Origin: Stictocephala bisonia
Lineage: Eukaryota > Arthropoda > Insecta > Hemiptera > Membracidae
Length of the DNA stretch: 64,000 bases
Direction: 5' to 3'
Assembly: GCA_035578905.1 (NCBI GenBank)
Contig: JAQJVL010000031.1
Coordinates: 3,563,316-3,627,315, forward strand
Shown: piece after piece, positions 22,606-34,744 of the stretch
Position numbering within the stretch: position 1 is the stretch's first letter
How the letters are laid out: every line of letters starts with the position of its first letter
Made by a program: the position numbers and the translations under genes
Notes under the pieces: model-generated
What the model was told of the DNA's origin: nothing
Seen by the model: only the letters and a program-made list of their open reading frames with translations
Databases searched by the model: none

Positions 22606-25600
22606 AAGGTTCCTTTACGTCTGGGTTCACATAATCCCTTTAACAGTATGACACCTTCACAGTCTGGGAAACCTTACACATTTTTCGTTTAGGTTGACAT
22701 AATCCCTTTGGCAGTATGACACCTTCACAGTCTGGGCAACCTGACACATTTTTCGTTTAGGTTGATATAATCCCTTCGGCAGTATGACACCTTCACAGTC
22801 TGGGCAACCTGACACATTTTTCGTTTAGGTTGACATAATCCCTTCAACAGTATGACACCTTCACAGTCTGGGCAACCTGACATATTTTTCGTTTAGGTTG
22901 ACATAATCCCTTCGGCAGTATGACACCTTCACAGTCTGGGCAACCTGACACATTTTTCGTTTAGGTTGACATAATCCCTTTGGCAGTATGACACCTTCAC
23001 AGTCTGGGCAACCTGACACATTTTTCGTTTAGGTTGACATAATCCCTTTGGCAGTATGACACCTTCACAGTCTGGGCAACCTGACATATTTTTCGTTTAG
23101 GTTGACATAATCCCTTTGGCAGTATGACACCTTCACAGTCTGGGCAACATGACACATATTTCGTTTAGGTTGACATAATCCCTTTGGCAGTATGACACCT
23201 TCACAGTCTGGGCAACCATACACATTTTTCGTTTAGGTTGACATAATCCCTTTGGCAGTATGACACCTTTACAGTCTGGGCAACATGACACATATTTCGT
23301 TTAGGTTGACATAATCCCTTTGGCAGTATGACACCTTCACAGTCTGGGCATCCTTACACATTTTTCGTTTAGGTTGACATAATCCCTTTGGCAGTATGAC
23401 ACCTTCACAGTCTGGGCAACCTGACACATATTTCGTTTCGGTTGACACAATCCCTTCGGCAGTATGACACCTTCACAGTCTGGGCAACCTGACACATTTT
23501 TCGTTTAGGTTGACATAATCCCTTTGGCAGTATGACACCTTCACAGTCTGGGCAACCTGACACAATTTTCGTTTAGGTTGACATAATCTCTTTGGCAGTA
23601 TGACACCTTCACAGTCTGGGCAACCTTACACATTTTTCGTTTAGGTTGACATAATCCCTATGGCAGTATGACACCTTCACAGTCTGGGCAACCTGACACA
23701 TTTTTCGTTTAGGTTCACATAATCCCTTTGGCAGTATGACACCTTCACAGTCTGGGCAACCTGACACATTTTTCGTTTAGGTTGACATAATCCCTTTGGC
23801 AGTATGACACCTTCACAGTCTGGGCAACCTGACACATTTTTCGTTTAGGTTGACATAATCCCTTTGGCAGTATGACACCTTCACAGTCTGGGCAACCTGA
23901 CACATTTTTCGTTTAGGTTGACATAATCCCTTTGGCAGTATGACACCTTCACAGTCTGGGCAACCTGACACATTTTTCGTTTAGGTTGACATAATCCCTT
24001 TGGCAGTATGACACCTTCACAGTCTGGGCAACCTGACACATTTTTCGTTTAGGTTGACATAATCCCTTTGGCAGTATGACACCTTCACAGTCTGGGCAAC
24101 CTTACACATTTTTCATTTAGGTTGACATAATCCCTTTGGCAGTATGACACCTTCACAGTCTGGGCAACCTGACACATTTTTCGTTTAGGTTGACATAATC
24201 CCTTTGGCAGTATGACACCTTCACAGTCTGGGCAACCTGACACATTTTTCGTTTAGGTTGACATAATCCCTTTGGCAGTATGACACCTTCATAGTCTGGG
24301 CAACCTGACGCAATTAACGTTTATTTTCACATAGTCCCTTCGTCAGTATGGTGTCTTCATAGTCTGGGCAACCTGACGCATTTTTCGTTTAAGTTCACAT
24401 AGTCCCTTCGTCAGTATGGTGCCTTCATAGTTTGGGCAACGTGAGGCATTTAACGTTTAGGTTCACATAGTCTCTTCGTCAGTATGGTGCCTTCATAGTT
24501 TGGGCAACGTGAGGCATTTAACGTTTAGGTTCACATAGTCCCTTCGTCAGAATGGTGCCTTCACAGTTTGGGCAACGTGAGGCATTTAACGTTTAGGTTC
24601 ACATAGTCTCCTCGTCAGTATGGTGCCTTCATAGTTTGGGCAACCTGACGCATTTTTCGATTAGGTTCACATAGTCCCTTCGTCCGTATGGTTCCTTCAT
24701 AGTTTGGGCAACGTGAGGCATTTAACGTTTAGTTCACATAGTCTCTTCGTCAGTATGGTGCCTTCATAGTTTGGGCAACCTGACGCATTTTTCCTTTAGG
24801 TTAACATAGTCCCTTAGTTAGTATGGCGCCTTCACAGTCTGGGCAACCTGACACATTTTTCGTTTAGGTTGACATAATCCCTTTGGCAGTATGACACCTT
24901 CACAGTCTGGCCAACCTAACACATTTTTCGTTTAGGTTGACATAATCCCTTTGGCAGTATGACACCTTCGCAGTCTGGGCAACCTGACACATTTTTCGTT
25001 TAGGTTTACATAATCCCTTCGGCAGTATGACACCTTCACATTCTAGGCAGCCTGACGCAATTAACGTTCATTTTCACATAGTCCCTTCGTCAGTATGTTG
25101 CCTTCATAGTTTGGGCAACCTGACGCATTTTTCGTTTAGGTTCACTTAGTCCCTTCGTCAGTATAGTGCCTTCATAGTTTGGGCAACGTGAGGCATTTAA
25201 CGTTTAGGTTCACATAGTCTCTTCGTCAGTATGGTGCCTTCATAGTCTGGGCAACCTGAGGCATTTAACGTTTAGGTTCACATAATCCCTTCGTCAGTAT
25301 GGTGCCTTCATAGTTTGGGCAACCTGACGCATTTTTCGTTTAGGTTCACATAATCCCTTCGTCAGTATGGTGCCTTCATAGTTTGGGCAACCTGACGCAT
25401 TTTTCGTTTAGGTTCACATAATCCCTTCGTCAGTATGGTGCCTTCATAGTCTGGGCAACGTAAGGCATTTAACGTTTAGGTTCACATAATCCCTTCGTCA
25501 GTATAGTGCCTTCATAGTTTGGGCAACGTAAGGCATTTAACGTTTAGGTTCACATAATCCCTTCGTCAGTATAGTGCCTTCATAGTTTGGGCAACGTAAG

Positions 25601-26205
25601 GCATTTAACGTTTAGGTTCACATAATCCCTTCGTCAGTATAGTGCCTTCATAGTTTGGGCAACGTAAGGCATTTAACGTTTAGGTTCACATAATCCCTTC
25701 GTCAGTATAGTGCCTTCATAGTTTGGGCAACGTAAGGCATTTAACGTTTAGGTTCACATAATCCCTTCGTCAGTATAGTGCCTTCATAGTCTGGGCAACG
25801 TAAGGCATTTAACGTTTAGGTTCACATAATCCCTTCGTCAGTATAGTGCCTTCATAGTCTGGGCAACGTAAGGCATTTAACGTTTAGGTTCACATAATCC
25901 CTTCGTCAGTATAGTGCCTTCATAGTTTGGGCAACGTAAGGCATTTAACGTTTAGGTTCACATAATCCCTTCGTCAGTATGGTGCCTTCATAGTTTGGGC
26001 AACCTGACGCATTTTTCGTTTAGGTTCACATAATCCCTTCGTCAGTATGGTGCCTTCATAGTCTGGGCAACTTGACACATTTTTCGTTTAGCTTCACATA
26101 ATCCCTTCGTCAGGATGGTGCCTTCATAGTTTGGGCAACGTAAGGCATTTAACGTTTAGGTTCACGTAGTCCCTTCGTCAGAATGGTGCCTTCATAGTTT
26201 AGTTG
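22605..26205. repeat. Second 68-bp satellite array (about 53 monomers), two subfamilies
   Basis: Subfamily A units read GACACCTTCACAGTCTGGGC, AACCTGACACATTTTTCG, TTTAGGTTGACATAATCCCT and TTGGCAGTAT, summing to 68 bp (AGGTTGACAT at 22691, the next at 22759). Subfamily B units read GTGCCTTCATAGTTTGGGC, AACGT(G)AGGCATTTAACGTT and TAGGTTCACATA.TC, then CCTTCGTCAGTATG. A fills about 22640-24290, B about 24290-24830, A returns at about 24830-25060, and B fills the rest. Copies of A around 23700-24290 are almost identical, so homogenisation there is recent. Confidence 0.97.
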
Positions 26206-26480
26206 AACGTAGACTCTTTTTCGTTTTGGTTGTGTTGAATCGATGTCATACTGGTCCACACCTGTAATTTTTAGTTTAAGGCCACATGGGTCTTGTATAT
26301 TTCTTCCAAAACGATTAAAATAGGTAATGTATCGTTGTAGTCCAAATGGGGTTTTATAGTTTAATGTACATGGATCCTTTATCGTCTTGGTCCACATGGG
26401 CTTATACAAATTTTTATCTACATGGTCCTTTAATCATTGTTGTCTACATGGCCCCTTTATTAATTTTGTAAACATGGCAT
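26206..26480. repeat. Degenerate older repeat flanking the second satellite (right)
   Basis: Spaced motifs such as GGTCCACATGGGCTTATA, CTACATGGTCCTTTAATC and CTACATGGCCCCTTTATTAA echo the left flank. A minus-strand frame through 26149-26409 is a by-product of the repeat. Confidence 0.65.
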
Positions 26481-27619
26481 TTTTACACGAAAGATATTCA
26501 TTTTTGTTTCCACTATACATTATCCCTATTAATACATGATTATCATTTACTCTGTGTATATAAATACATCAATGTGATACTTGATTTATTTATATGAAAA
26601 AAATTATAGAATTACCATGTTACTTTATTATTACTGATTTGTAGACATTTTTCATTTAACCATCACTTGGGCTGAAAGTATGATGTTCCTAATTTGAAAA
26701 ATTTACAAGACGCCAAAATAACAAATGTAATTGATGTTGATTATGTGCGTTCTTCTCATACTAAACATCATTTAACCCACTTCCTGTAGTCTCCAATAGG
26801 AGTGTTATCTCTCACGGCTTGTACACAAGCGAAGTGTTTGTCACCTCAAGCTATTCAGAACAAACAAAACATAAAGTTTCCAGTTCATGCTTTGTCAAAC
26901 AAAAGGAGATAAGTTATTCCTTTTGTTTGTTGATTTTACTAACTAATAAGAGAGTATGTTTAACATTTGTAAGCCTGACTACATGAAATAATATTTTACG
27001 TGATATAAAATGTGTACTGACCCATACATGATGGCATGATCAAGTAAATACATTACAAAAGCGTATAAAACAAAGTTATATTACCGAAAAAAAGGTTTTA
27101 AGCTGATATTTCGTTTGATATCTTTAAGTTATGGGGAGATACATAGAATAGTAATAATAATAAAAATATATATATTTATAATTTTCCATACGATACCATA
27201 AGTTTATGCTTATTTTGAATTAATTATTATAAGCTGTGAAAATATGGCATAAACAGGCAGCAGATATTTTATTTATTTATTCATATCTGCATTTACAATA
27301 TATTTTTTACTGTACAGTTTACATATTTTTACCTATAGCTTAAAGCTAATTTATATATATACTAATTATATTTACTACATTTATAGGGATAATAATATAT
27401 ACAAAAAAGCTTAAAAACCAAAAATGAAATATTGTATGGTTATAAATATGTATAAAATTAAAAAAAAAATTTTAAGTTTTAATTTACATATAATATTTTA
27501 CCAGTAATTTTATTGATTTTTTTAAATATTTAAAGCATATTCTTTTTATGTTTTGTTAATGGGAGATATAAATAATTGAGAAAAAACAGACATTTCAAAA
27601 TAACAATATGTAAAATAAG
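26481..27619. other. AT-rich DNA, no gene recognised
   Basis: A less AT-rich patch at about 26740-26930 shows no coding frame or repeat that I can name. Confidence 0.5.
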
Positions 27620-27721
27620 ATATTTATCACAAATATAAAATAATAATCTACCTAAATAATAACAAAATATATATATTGTTATTATTTAGGTAGATTATTA
27701 TTTTATATTTGTGATAAATAT
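27620..27721. repeat. Perfect palindrome, 46-bp arms and 10-bp loop
   Basis: The left arm (27620-27665, beginning ATATTTATCACAAATATAAA and ending AATAATAACAA) is the exact reverse complement of the right arm (27676-27721) across the loop AATATATATA. I checked every base by eye and found no mismatch; pairing fails at 27619/27722. Such a hairpin can be a young MITE-like fold-back, a template-switch product, or a library or assembly artefact. Confidence 0.95.
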
Positions 27722-27884
27722 AAGCTAAATTGTTATAAATATAAATAGCTATTTTTTTACATTCAGGCCTACTGAAACCACAAACATCTTATAATACGGA
27801 TACTACATTAACGTAATAATAATCAAATATGAATGAATAATAAATGAAATTAATAGAAATGAATAATAAAGCTCAAATACAAGT

Positions 27885-28040
27885 ATAAATATGCTATTAT
27901 ACATATAATGTTGACTCTTACGGATAGTATAGTTGGTTACTATATGTGTGTTGGGTAAGTATACGCGTAACTGTAAGTGTGTAGGCGTCTTGGTACCATG
28001 GTATTGGCTCAACCTATACCCTTTCCCTCATACACGTATG
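27885..28040 (-). repeat. G-rich minisatellite relic (locus 2)
   Basis: TAGTTGGTTACTATATGTGT, GTTGGGTAAGTATACGCGTA and ACTGTAAGTGTGTAGGCG are followed by GGCTCAACCTATACCC and CATACACGTATGG. The pieces resemble the 35-36 bp G-rich unit, partly as its complement. Only two to three degraded copies remain. Confidence 0.4.
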
Positions 28041-28817
28041 GCCAGCTCATAAATAGGCTGAAAAATTAATACAAAATAAATTATTTAACTATTATCTTAA
28101 ATAATCTTTCTTAATTGTTGACTATTCTCTTACTAAATATTTTTCCATCCTAAAATCTATAGGAACAATCACATTGCTATGGTAAAAAGTTGTCCCCACA
28201 TTATTTATAATTAGTTTTCATAGTATAGGTTTTATTTTATTATTTCACAAAATATAGTATTTTTAGCTTTTTGATATATTACGTACACCCACATTCTTAA
28301 ACCTGATTTACGAGTCAGTTTTGTGTTTTTTTTTTTTTTTATGTTTATGTGATTTCGTAAAATTATGTAATCAGTTTTAATGTGTTGATTTAAAACATAA
28401 ATGGTATTCCATTCATTATCATTCTTTACATTTCTTAATTGGGTGAACTTGAGTAGACTTATTAAGTATAGTTTAATTTTTCTTGATACATTTAAACTGA
28501 TTAATACATTTTATTTATCATATTTGGACTAAATTTAAACTATTGGGGTCAAACCAAGACAACTTCTTGTTGAATTAACAAATGATTCATACCGGTAATA
28601 ACATTGTAAAGTCTTACAGTTTGGTAAAAATGTATTAATAATGATTTAATGAAATTACTGGAAAACATTTTTTTGTATCTGTTAGTATCTAGCAGTAAGC
28701 AGTTACTTCTTACAATTTGACTACAGATCAATTTGATGTTGAATGAAATAAACATTCCATATCTTATTTAAATAAATATTTAAACATTCATAAAGGTTAA
28801 CAATTAATGACTCACTT
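28041..28817. other. AT-rich DNA, no gene recognised
   Basis: A T-run lies near 28327-28340. No supported coding frame was seen. Confidence 0.5.
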
Positions 28818-30197
<1,380 letters not shown>

Positions 30198-30224
30198 AAA
30201 AAAAAAAAAAAAAAAAAAAAAAAA
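30198..30224. repeat. Poly(A) tract, 27 bp
   Basis: A run of 27 A. It may be a retroposon tail, but no matching upstream unit or flanking duplication was recognised. Confidence 0.9.
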
Positions 30225-30654
30225 CAAACAGACTATCTTATAAAATGGGTTTTGTGGACACAAAGTACAGTAACGAAGTACCAGCTAAGTTTCACTAATT
30301 CTTAAAATGTCTTATCTTCCTGTCTTTAACTGACACTTACAGGCATGACGTGCTGCATTGTTGACCACACCAGTCCAGCTTTGTTATAGTATTTCAAAAA
30401 CTCATAGATTAGCCCTCATGTCTCACATACCGAGATACACAGCTGACCACACTGAGATCAATCTCGTGTCTTATAAACTGGTATGTCCTCTTGTCTTACA
30501 AACTGCCCTGTTTATGATTTATTAACTATAAAAGCCGGCTAGGTTTCGGGACTACTGGAACTCACCGATGCGTGACTTTGATTCTAAGTTCCCCCAAACC
30601 TAAAATACCTAATAACACAAAAATAAAATCACTATACATTTACTTAGTTGTTGT
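30225..30654. other. Non-repetitive DNA, nothing recognised
   Basis: The composition is more balanced than in neighbouring DNA (about 30310-30560), but no coding frame or RNA gene is evident. The phrases CTCATGTCTCACATACC and CTCGTGTCTTATAAACTGG hint at a degraded short tandem. Confidence 0.4.
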
Positions 30655-30945
30655 CAAGGGCCTTCTTACCCACCTACACAAGTACAGAGCTACAGACTCA
30701 CCCAGCCACATACTCACAATGCTGCTGGTAACCCGCCCACCTTCATACGTTCAGTGCTACTGTAACCTCTCACCCTACAACATAAGTACAGTGCTACTAG
30801 CATATCCACCCACCCATACCCTCACAATCCAATTGGTCCACCTACCCACCTTCACACGTTAAGTGCTACTAGATCCATTTACCCATCCCTTAAGTAGAAT
30901 GAATTCTGCTCACTCTATCACACACCCACCCACTATAGTACAATG
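30655..30945 (-). repeat. G-rich minisatellite, reverse orientation (locus 3)
   Basis: Seven or so degenerate copies of the complement of the 35-36 bp unit: CCCACCTACACAAGTACAGA, then GCCACATACTCACAATGCTG, then CCCGCCCACCTTCATACGTT, CAGTGCTACTGTAACC, and CCACCCACCCATACCCTCAC. The spacing between CAGTGCTACT motifs is about 37 bp. The frame through 30572-30862 is a by-product. Confidence 0.75.
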
Positions 30946-31870
30946 GCATTTGCTTTTTCACCAATTCTGACTTGTATATGTGCAAAGTTTCGATAATATT
31001 ATTTTAGCTATATAAAAGGCTTACATAATTAAAGCATATTTTTTTACCACCTATGTATACACTTAGTAAATAAACCAGTATGCGTTATATAATGAAAAAC
31101 TTTGTATCTAAATTTATCCGAAAGACAGAGTGTGGTTAAATTGAAACACTGTGTTCTTGTCACTTCCAAAAGAGCTGAAGCGGAATGTAAATGTAATGAA
31201 GTTCCAGGGACAAATGTTTCCTCATTTTTACTTTCTCTCATTTTATCTACTTACGAAAGGTACAATTTTTGAATAAGCAATGTTATATCACTTATATTTC
31301 CTGATAAAATTATTGTTAAAGCAAAGCAGTGTGGTGTTTGAAAATAATCATTGTTTTTCATATTATGCAGTTATTTTTAAATTTTTAGAACATTTAAACA
31401 ATTATTCCCCAATTTACTAACTAGATTATAATGTGTAAGTTAACAAATGATTATAAATAAACAGCATGCAAGCTTTTTTATTTTGAAAACAAATAATACT
31501 TATGAGTTACTTCATTATTTTATTAAATAATTTGATGTTTTACGGTCACACTCAGTAAATTGTCTGACGAATTTGATTTAAATAAAAGGTAAGAGTTTTG
31601 TTGTTCTTGAAGAGTTAAAATAAAATATGGCTTGGTGTTAAATATGAAATAATCAGTTTATCTAATATTACTCTCATATTTGAATGTTCTCATTCTTAAT
31701 ATGATTTTGTTATGTGACAAAAAAACAAACCTAAAATAAATTGTTTGTAACTACAATTTAGCTATGATAGCTAAAATAATTTAAATAGGGAGTTCCACGT
31801 ATAAACAAGGCATTAGGGAATTAGTATCCATGCATCAATTAGTAAAATACAATAAAATAGTGGCTCTCTC
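30946..31870. other. AT-rich DNA, no gene recognised
   Basis: A 65-codon minus-strand frame at 31044-31241 has fairly normal amino-acid composition but no motif, splice context or neighbour that supports it. Confidence 0.45.
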
Positions 31871-31874
31871 TGGG

Positions 31875-33235
31875 TTCAAATATGATTAGCAGATGGAGTA
31901 GAACCCCTTAGAGACCCGCAATGGTACTATACTAAAGAGGCAGAATACACCCTGCTAATCATATTGATTGGATACAAACAGCCCGGTTCAGAATGTCTCT
32001 CTGCGGGTTCAAATTAGGTTAGTAGGTGGAGGAAACTCCCTTATCGATCCCCAATAAGACTGTAGTAAAGGGACAGAATAAACCAAAAATATTTGATTGG
32101 ATACAAACAGCCCGGTTCAGAATGTCTCTCTGCGGGCTCTAATTGGGTTATCAGGTGGAGTAGACTCTCTTGGTGTTCCGAAATTGGAATTTAGTATAGG
32201 GGCTAAATGCGCCTTAAATATTTGAATAGATAGAAACGGCACGGCTCGGAATGTCACTCTGTGGGCTCTAATTGTGTTATCAGGTGGAATAAACTCCCTT
32301 GACATCCCGGAATGGGACTATAGTATATGGGTAGAACACAACACTAAATATTTGATTGAATACAAACATCCCGGTTCAGAATGTCTCTCATATGGCTGAA
32401 TTGCGTTAGCAGGTAGAGGAGACACCCTTAGTGACTCATAAAGACACTATAATAAAGGGACAGAATACACGCCCACATATTTGAACGGACACAAACTGCC
32501 TCGTTCAGAACGTCTCTCTTCGGGTTAACATTACACAATGACATCTAAAGGATACTTAGCATCCCGGAATAGGAGTATAGTATAGGCAGAATACAAAACT
32601 AAATATTTGATTGGATACAAACAACACGGTCCAGAATGTCTCTCGAGGGATCAAATTGCGTTAGCAGGTGGAGTATATTTCCTTAGTATCTTGGAATGGG
32701 ACTATAAATAGGGTCAAACATGATCTGAATATTTAAATGGATACGTATGAACAGCATGGTTTAGAATGTCTCTTTGTGGGCATAAATCGGGTTGTCCGGT
32801 GGTGTAGACTTCCTTAGCATCTCTGAATGGGACTATAGTATTGGGGGAGAATACAACTCGAAATATGTGATTGAAAATGAACAAACCGGTTCAGAATGTC
32901 TCACTGCGGGCCCAATTTGTGTCGGCATGTGGTGTAACTTCCCATAGTAACCTTAATTTGAAATTTAGAATACACAGGGTCAGAAAACACCCTAAATAGA
33001 GAATGGATACAAAGGGCCCGGTTCATAAAGTATTTATGTGGGTTCAAATCCGGTTAGCAGATGTAATAGGCCATCTCAGTATCCCGGAATAGGAATTTGG
33101 TATAAAAGCACAATATACCTCTAAATATTTGATTGGATACAATCCCAGTTCCAAATATCTCTCTTTGGGTTCAGATTGCGTTATCAGGTGGTGTAGACTC
33201 CCTTGACGGCCCGGAATGGGACTGTTTGCTTTTGT
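31875..33235. repeat. Degenerate 129-bp tandem array (about 10 copies)
   Basis: The marker GCCCGGTTCAGAATGTCTCT (or a variant) recurs at about 31981, 32110, 32239, 32370, 32498 and 32629 and onward, a spacing of 128-131 bp. Each unit also has GGGTTCAAAT..(G)GTTAGCAG, GGTGGAGTAGACTCCCTTAG, CCCGGAATGGGACTATAGTA and AATATTTGATTGGATACAAA. Divergence between copies is high, so the array is old. One copy (about 33040) contains GGTTCAAATCC, a perfect box B-like match. Confidence 0.9.
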
Positions 33236-33365
33236 AGCTAGAGAAGGAAATAGTTATTTCAACATTTAATTTGTATATTTTTGATGTGAACATCTCTGCT
33301 TGCGAAAAACCTCGAAAAAAGATAAAGTTAAAGATCACCTTATTTTACCAGGAAAATTTAGGTCT
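33236..33365. other. Spacer, nothing recognised
   Basis: A short AT-rich link between the 129-bp array and the SINE-like repeat. Confidence 0.4.
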
Positions 33366-33565
33366 ATGAAGCCCTCTATAACACTTAACCTGGGGACCAA
33401 CGGCTTAGGGTGACTACCGAACCACAACCAGTGACCGGGCAGGCGGGCTGCGTGCAAGGAAGAGATCACTCAGACGGTCACCCATCCAAGGGACAGCCGC
33501 GCTCGATGTTGCTTGACTTCTTTATCTTGCAATAACATCGAAAACCTCCGGTCAAGGAAACTGGC
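33366..33565 (-). mobile_element. 5S-rRNA-like SINE remnant
   Basis: The segment 33471-33520, read on the plus strand, is GACGGTCACCCATCCAAG, then GACAGCCGCGCTCGATGTTG, then CTTGACTTC. It resembles the complement of the conserved 5S rRNA region GGCGGTCTCCCATCCAAGTA, CTAACCAGGCCCGAC, CCTGCTTAGCTTC. The flank 33368-33440 (GAAGCCCTCTATAACACTTA ... GACTACCGAACCACAACC ... AGTGACCG) recurs in a second copy at 43.5 kb, as expected of a dispersed element. A 5S-derived SINE is my inference. It is not a functional 5S gene. Confidence 0.5.
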
Positions 33566-33673
33566 AAAAACCTCTACTTCTTGAAATCATTAATAATGAC
33601 ATGAAGAAAAAAAAAAAGTAGTGTTGTTAATCTTTTTCTTTATATTAAGTATTTATTTAAATATTCAGAACCA

Positions 33674-33790
33674 ACGTATGTATGTGTGTAGATGGGTGGG
33701 TGGGTCAGTACCAGTGTATGTGTATAGGTGGGTGGGTGGTTACGCCGTATGTGTATGGGTGGGCAGATGGATCAGTGTTAAATGTATCAG
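33674..33790 (+). repeat. G-rich minisatellite (locus 4)
   Basis: Three copies of about 35-36 bp: GTGTGTAGATGGGTGGGTGG then GTCAGTACCAGT; GTATGTGTATAGGTGGGTGG then GTGGTTACGCC; and GTATGTGTATGGGTGGGCAG. The repeat creates a Tyr/Val/Gly-rich frame at 33621-33824, which I do not call coding. Confidence 0.85.
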
Positions 33791-34744
33791 TACTTTAATT
33801 TTAAATGGGGTACTGTATAAGTGATATAGGCCTATTCTAATGTTTCATAAAATCAATTAAAAATTATAGCTGATTGAAATGATTTGAAACATTTCATTGC
33901 TTATTAACCTAGTAGACGTTGCAAACATGGTATGCTCTGAGGTAAATTAAACTATTAGGTTTATATATTTTTTATTTTTATAAAATTAACTAATACCATA
34001 AAAGGCACATTTCCTAAACCGTAAAAAAACCTCAATATACTTCTTCGAATAACGTATTCTGTTAACCAATTCAACATCAACATTATTTAGTATGTCTTCT
34101 GTAGTTCGGTTCTTCAGGTCATCTCAGTGTTTTAGCTGAGTTTTAAAAACAACATATTTTAATCGACCTCACATCCTTACACATACTGCAATTTATGATT
34201 AAAAATCCTAATCTGCTTATTTATAATTACATGCAAAAAATAATAAAGTGAAGAAATGTTCAATTCAATGTGTATTTAGATTGCATTACACTCATAGTGT
34301 TTGCAAATTGTTTATGCAATAAAGTTCCATACACTTTCACAACAACTTTATATTTTCAATAGATAGTTTGGTTTATTTTAGTTATTGTGTTCCACTATGT
34401 ATAATTTTTTATCAAAATAATTTACTTAAAATTGTTAAACAGTGGAGAAATAATATTTTTCAAATTAGTTTCTTTGAAATTCAAATCACCACTACTCTGG
34501 AAAGAATAGACCTTTCGAAGGCCAGTTTGTGGCAAATAAATTATATTGAATAGACCATTAATGTGACAGCAAATTAAATATTATCGTTCACATTGGCCGT
34601 CCCGCTGAAAAAATTGAATGTTGCTAATGTTGTAAATATTTGTAACCATTATGATGTACAAGACTTCACTTTTACCAGTGAATTCATAGAACAATTATAA
34701 AAGCGTTTCCATCTTTTTTCCACCCTGTATAGTGTACACTAAAC
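33791..34744. other. AT-rich DNA, no gene recognised
   Basis: The 61-codon frame at 34368-34553 lacks support. A less AT-rich phrase near 34590-34620 has no known match. Confidence 0.5.

Noticed and set aside
33471..33520. A functional 5S rRNA gene
   Set aside because: Only part of the 5S-like sequence is present, with several mismatches and no terminator in place. A SINE relic fits better.
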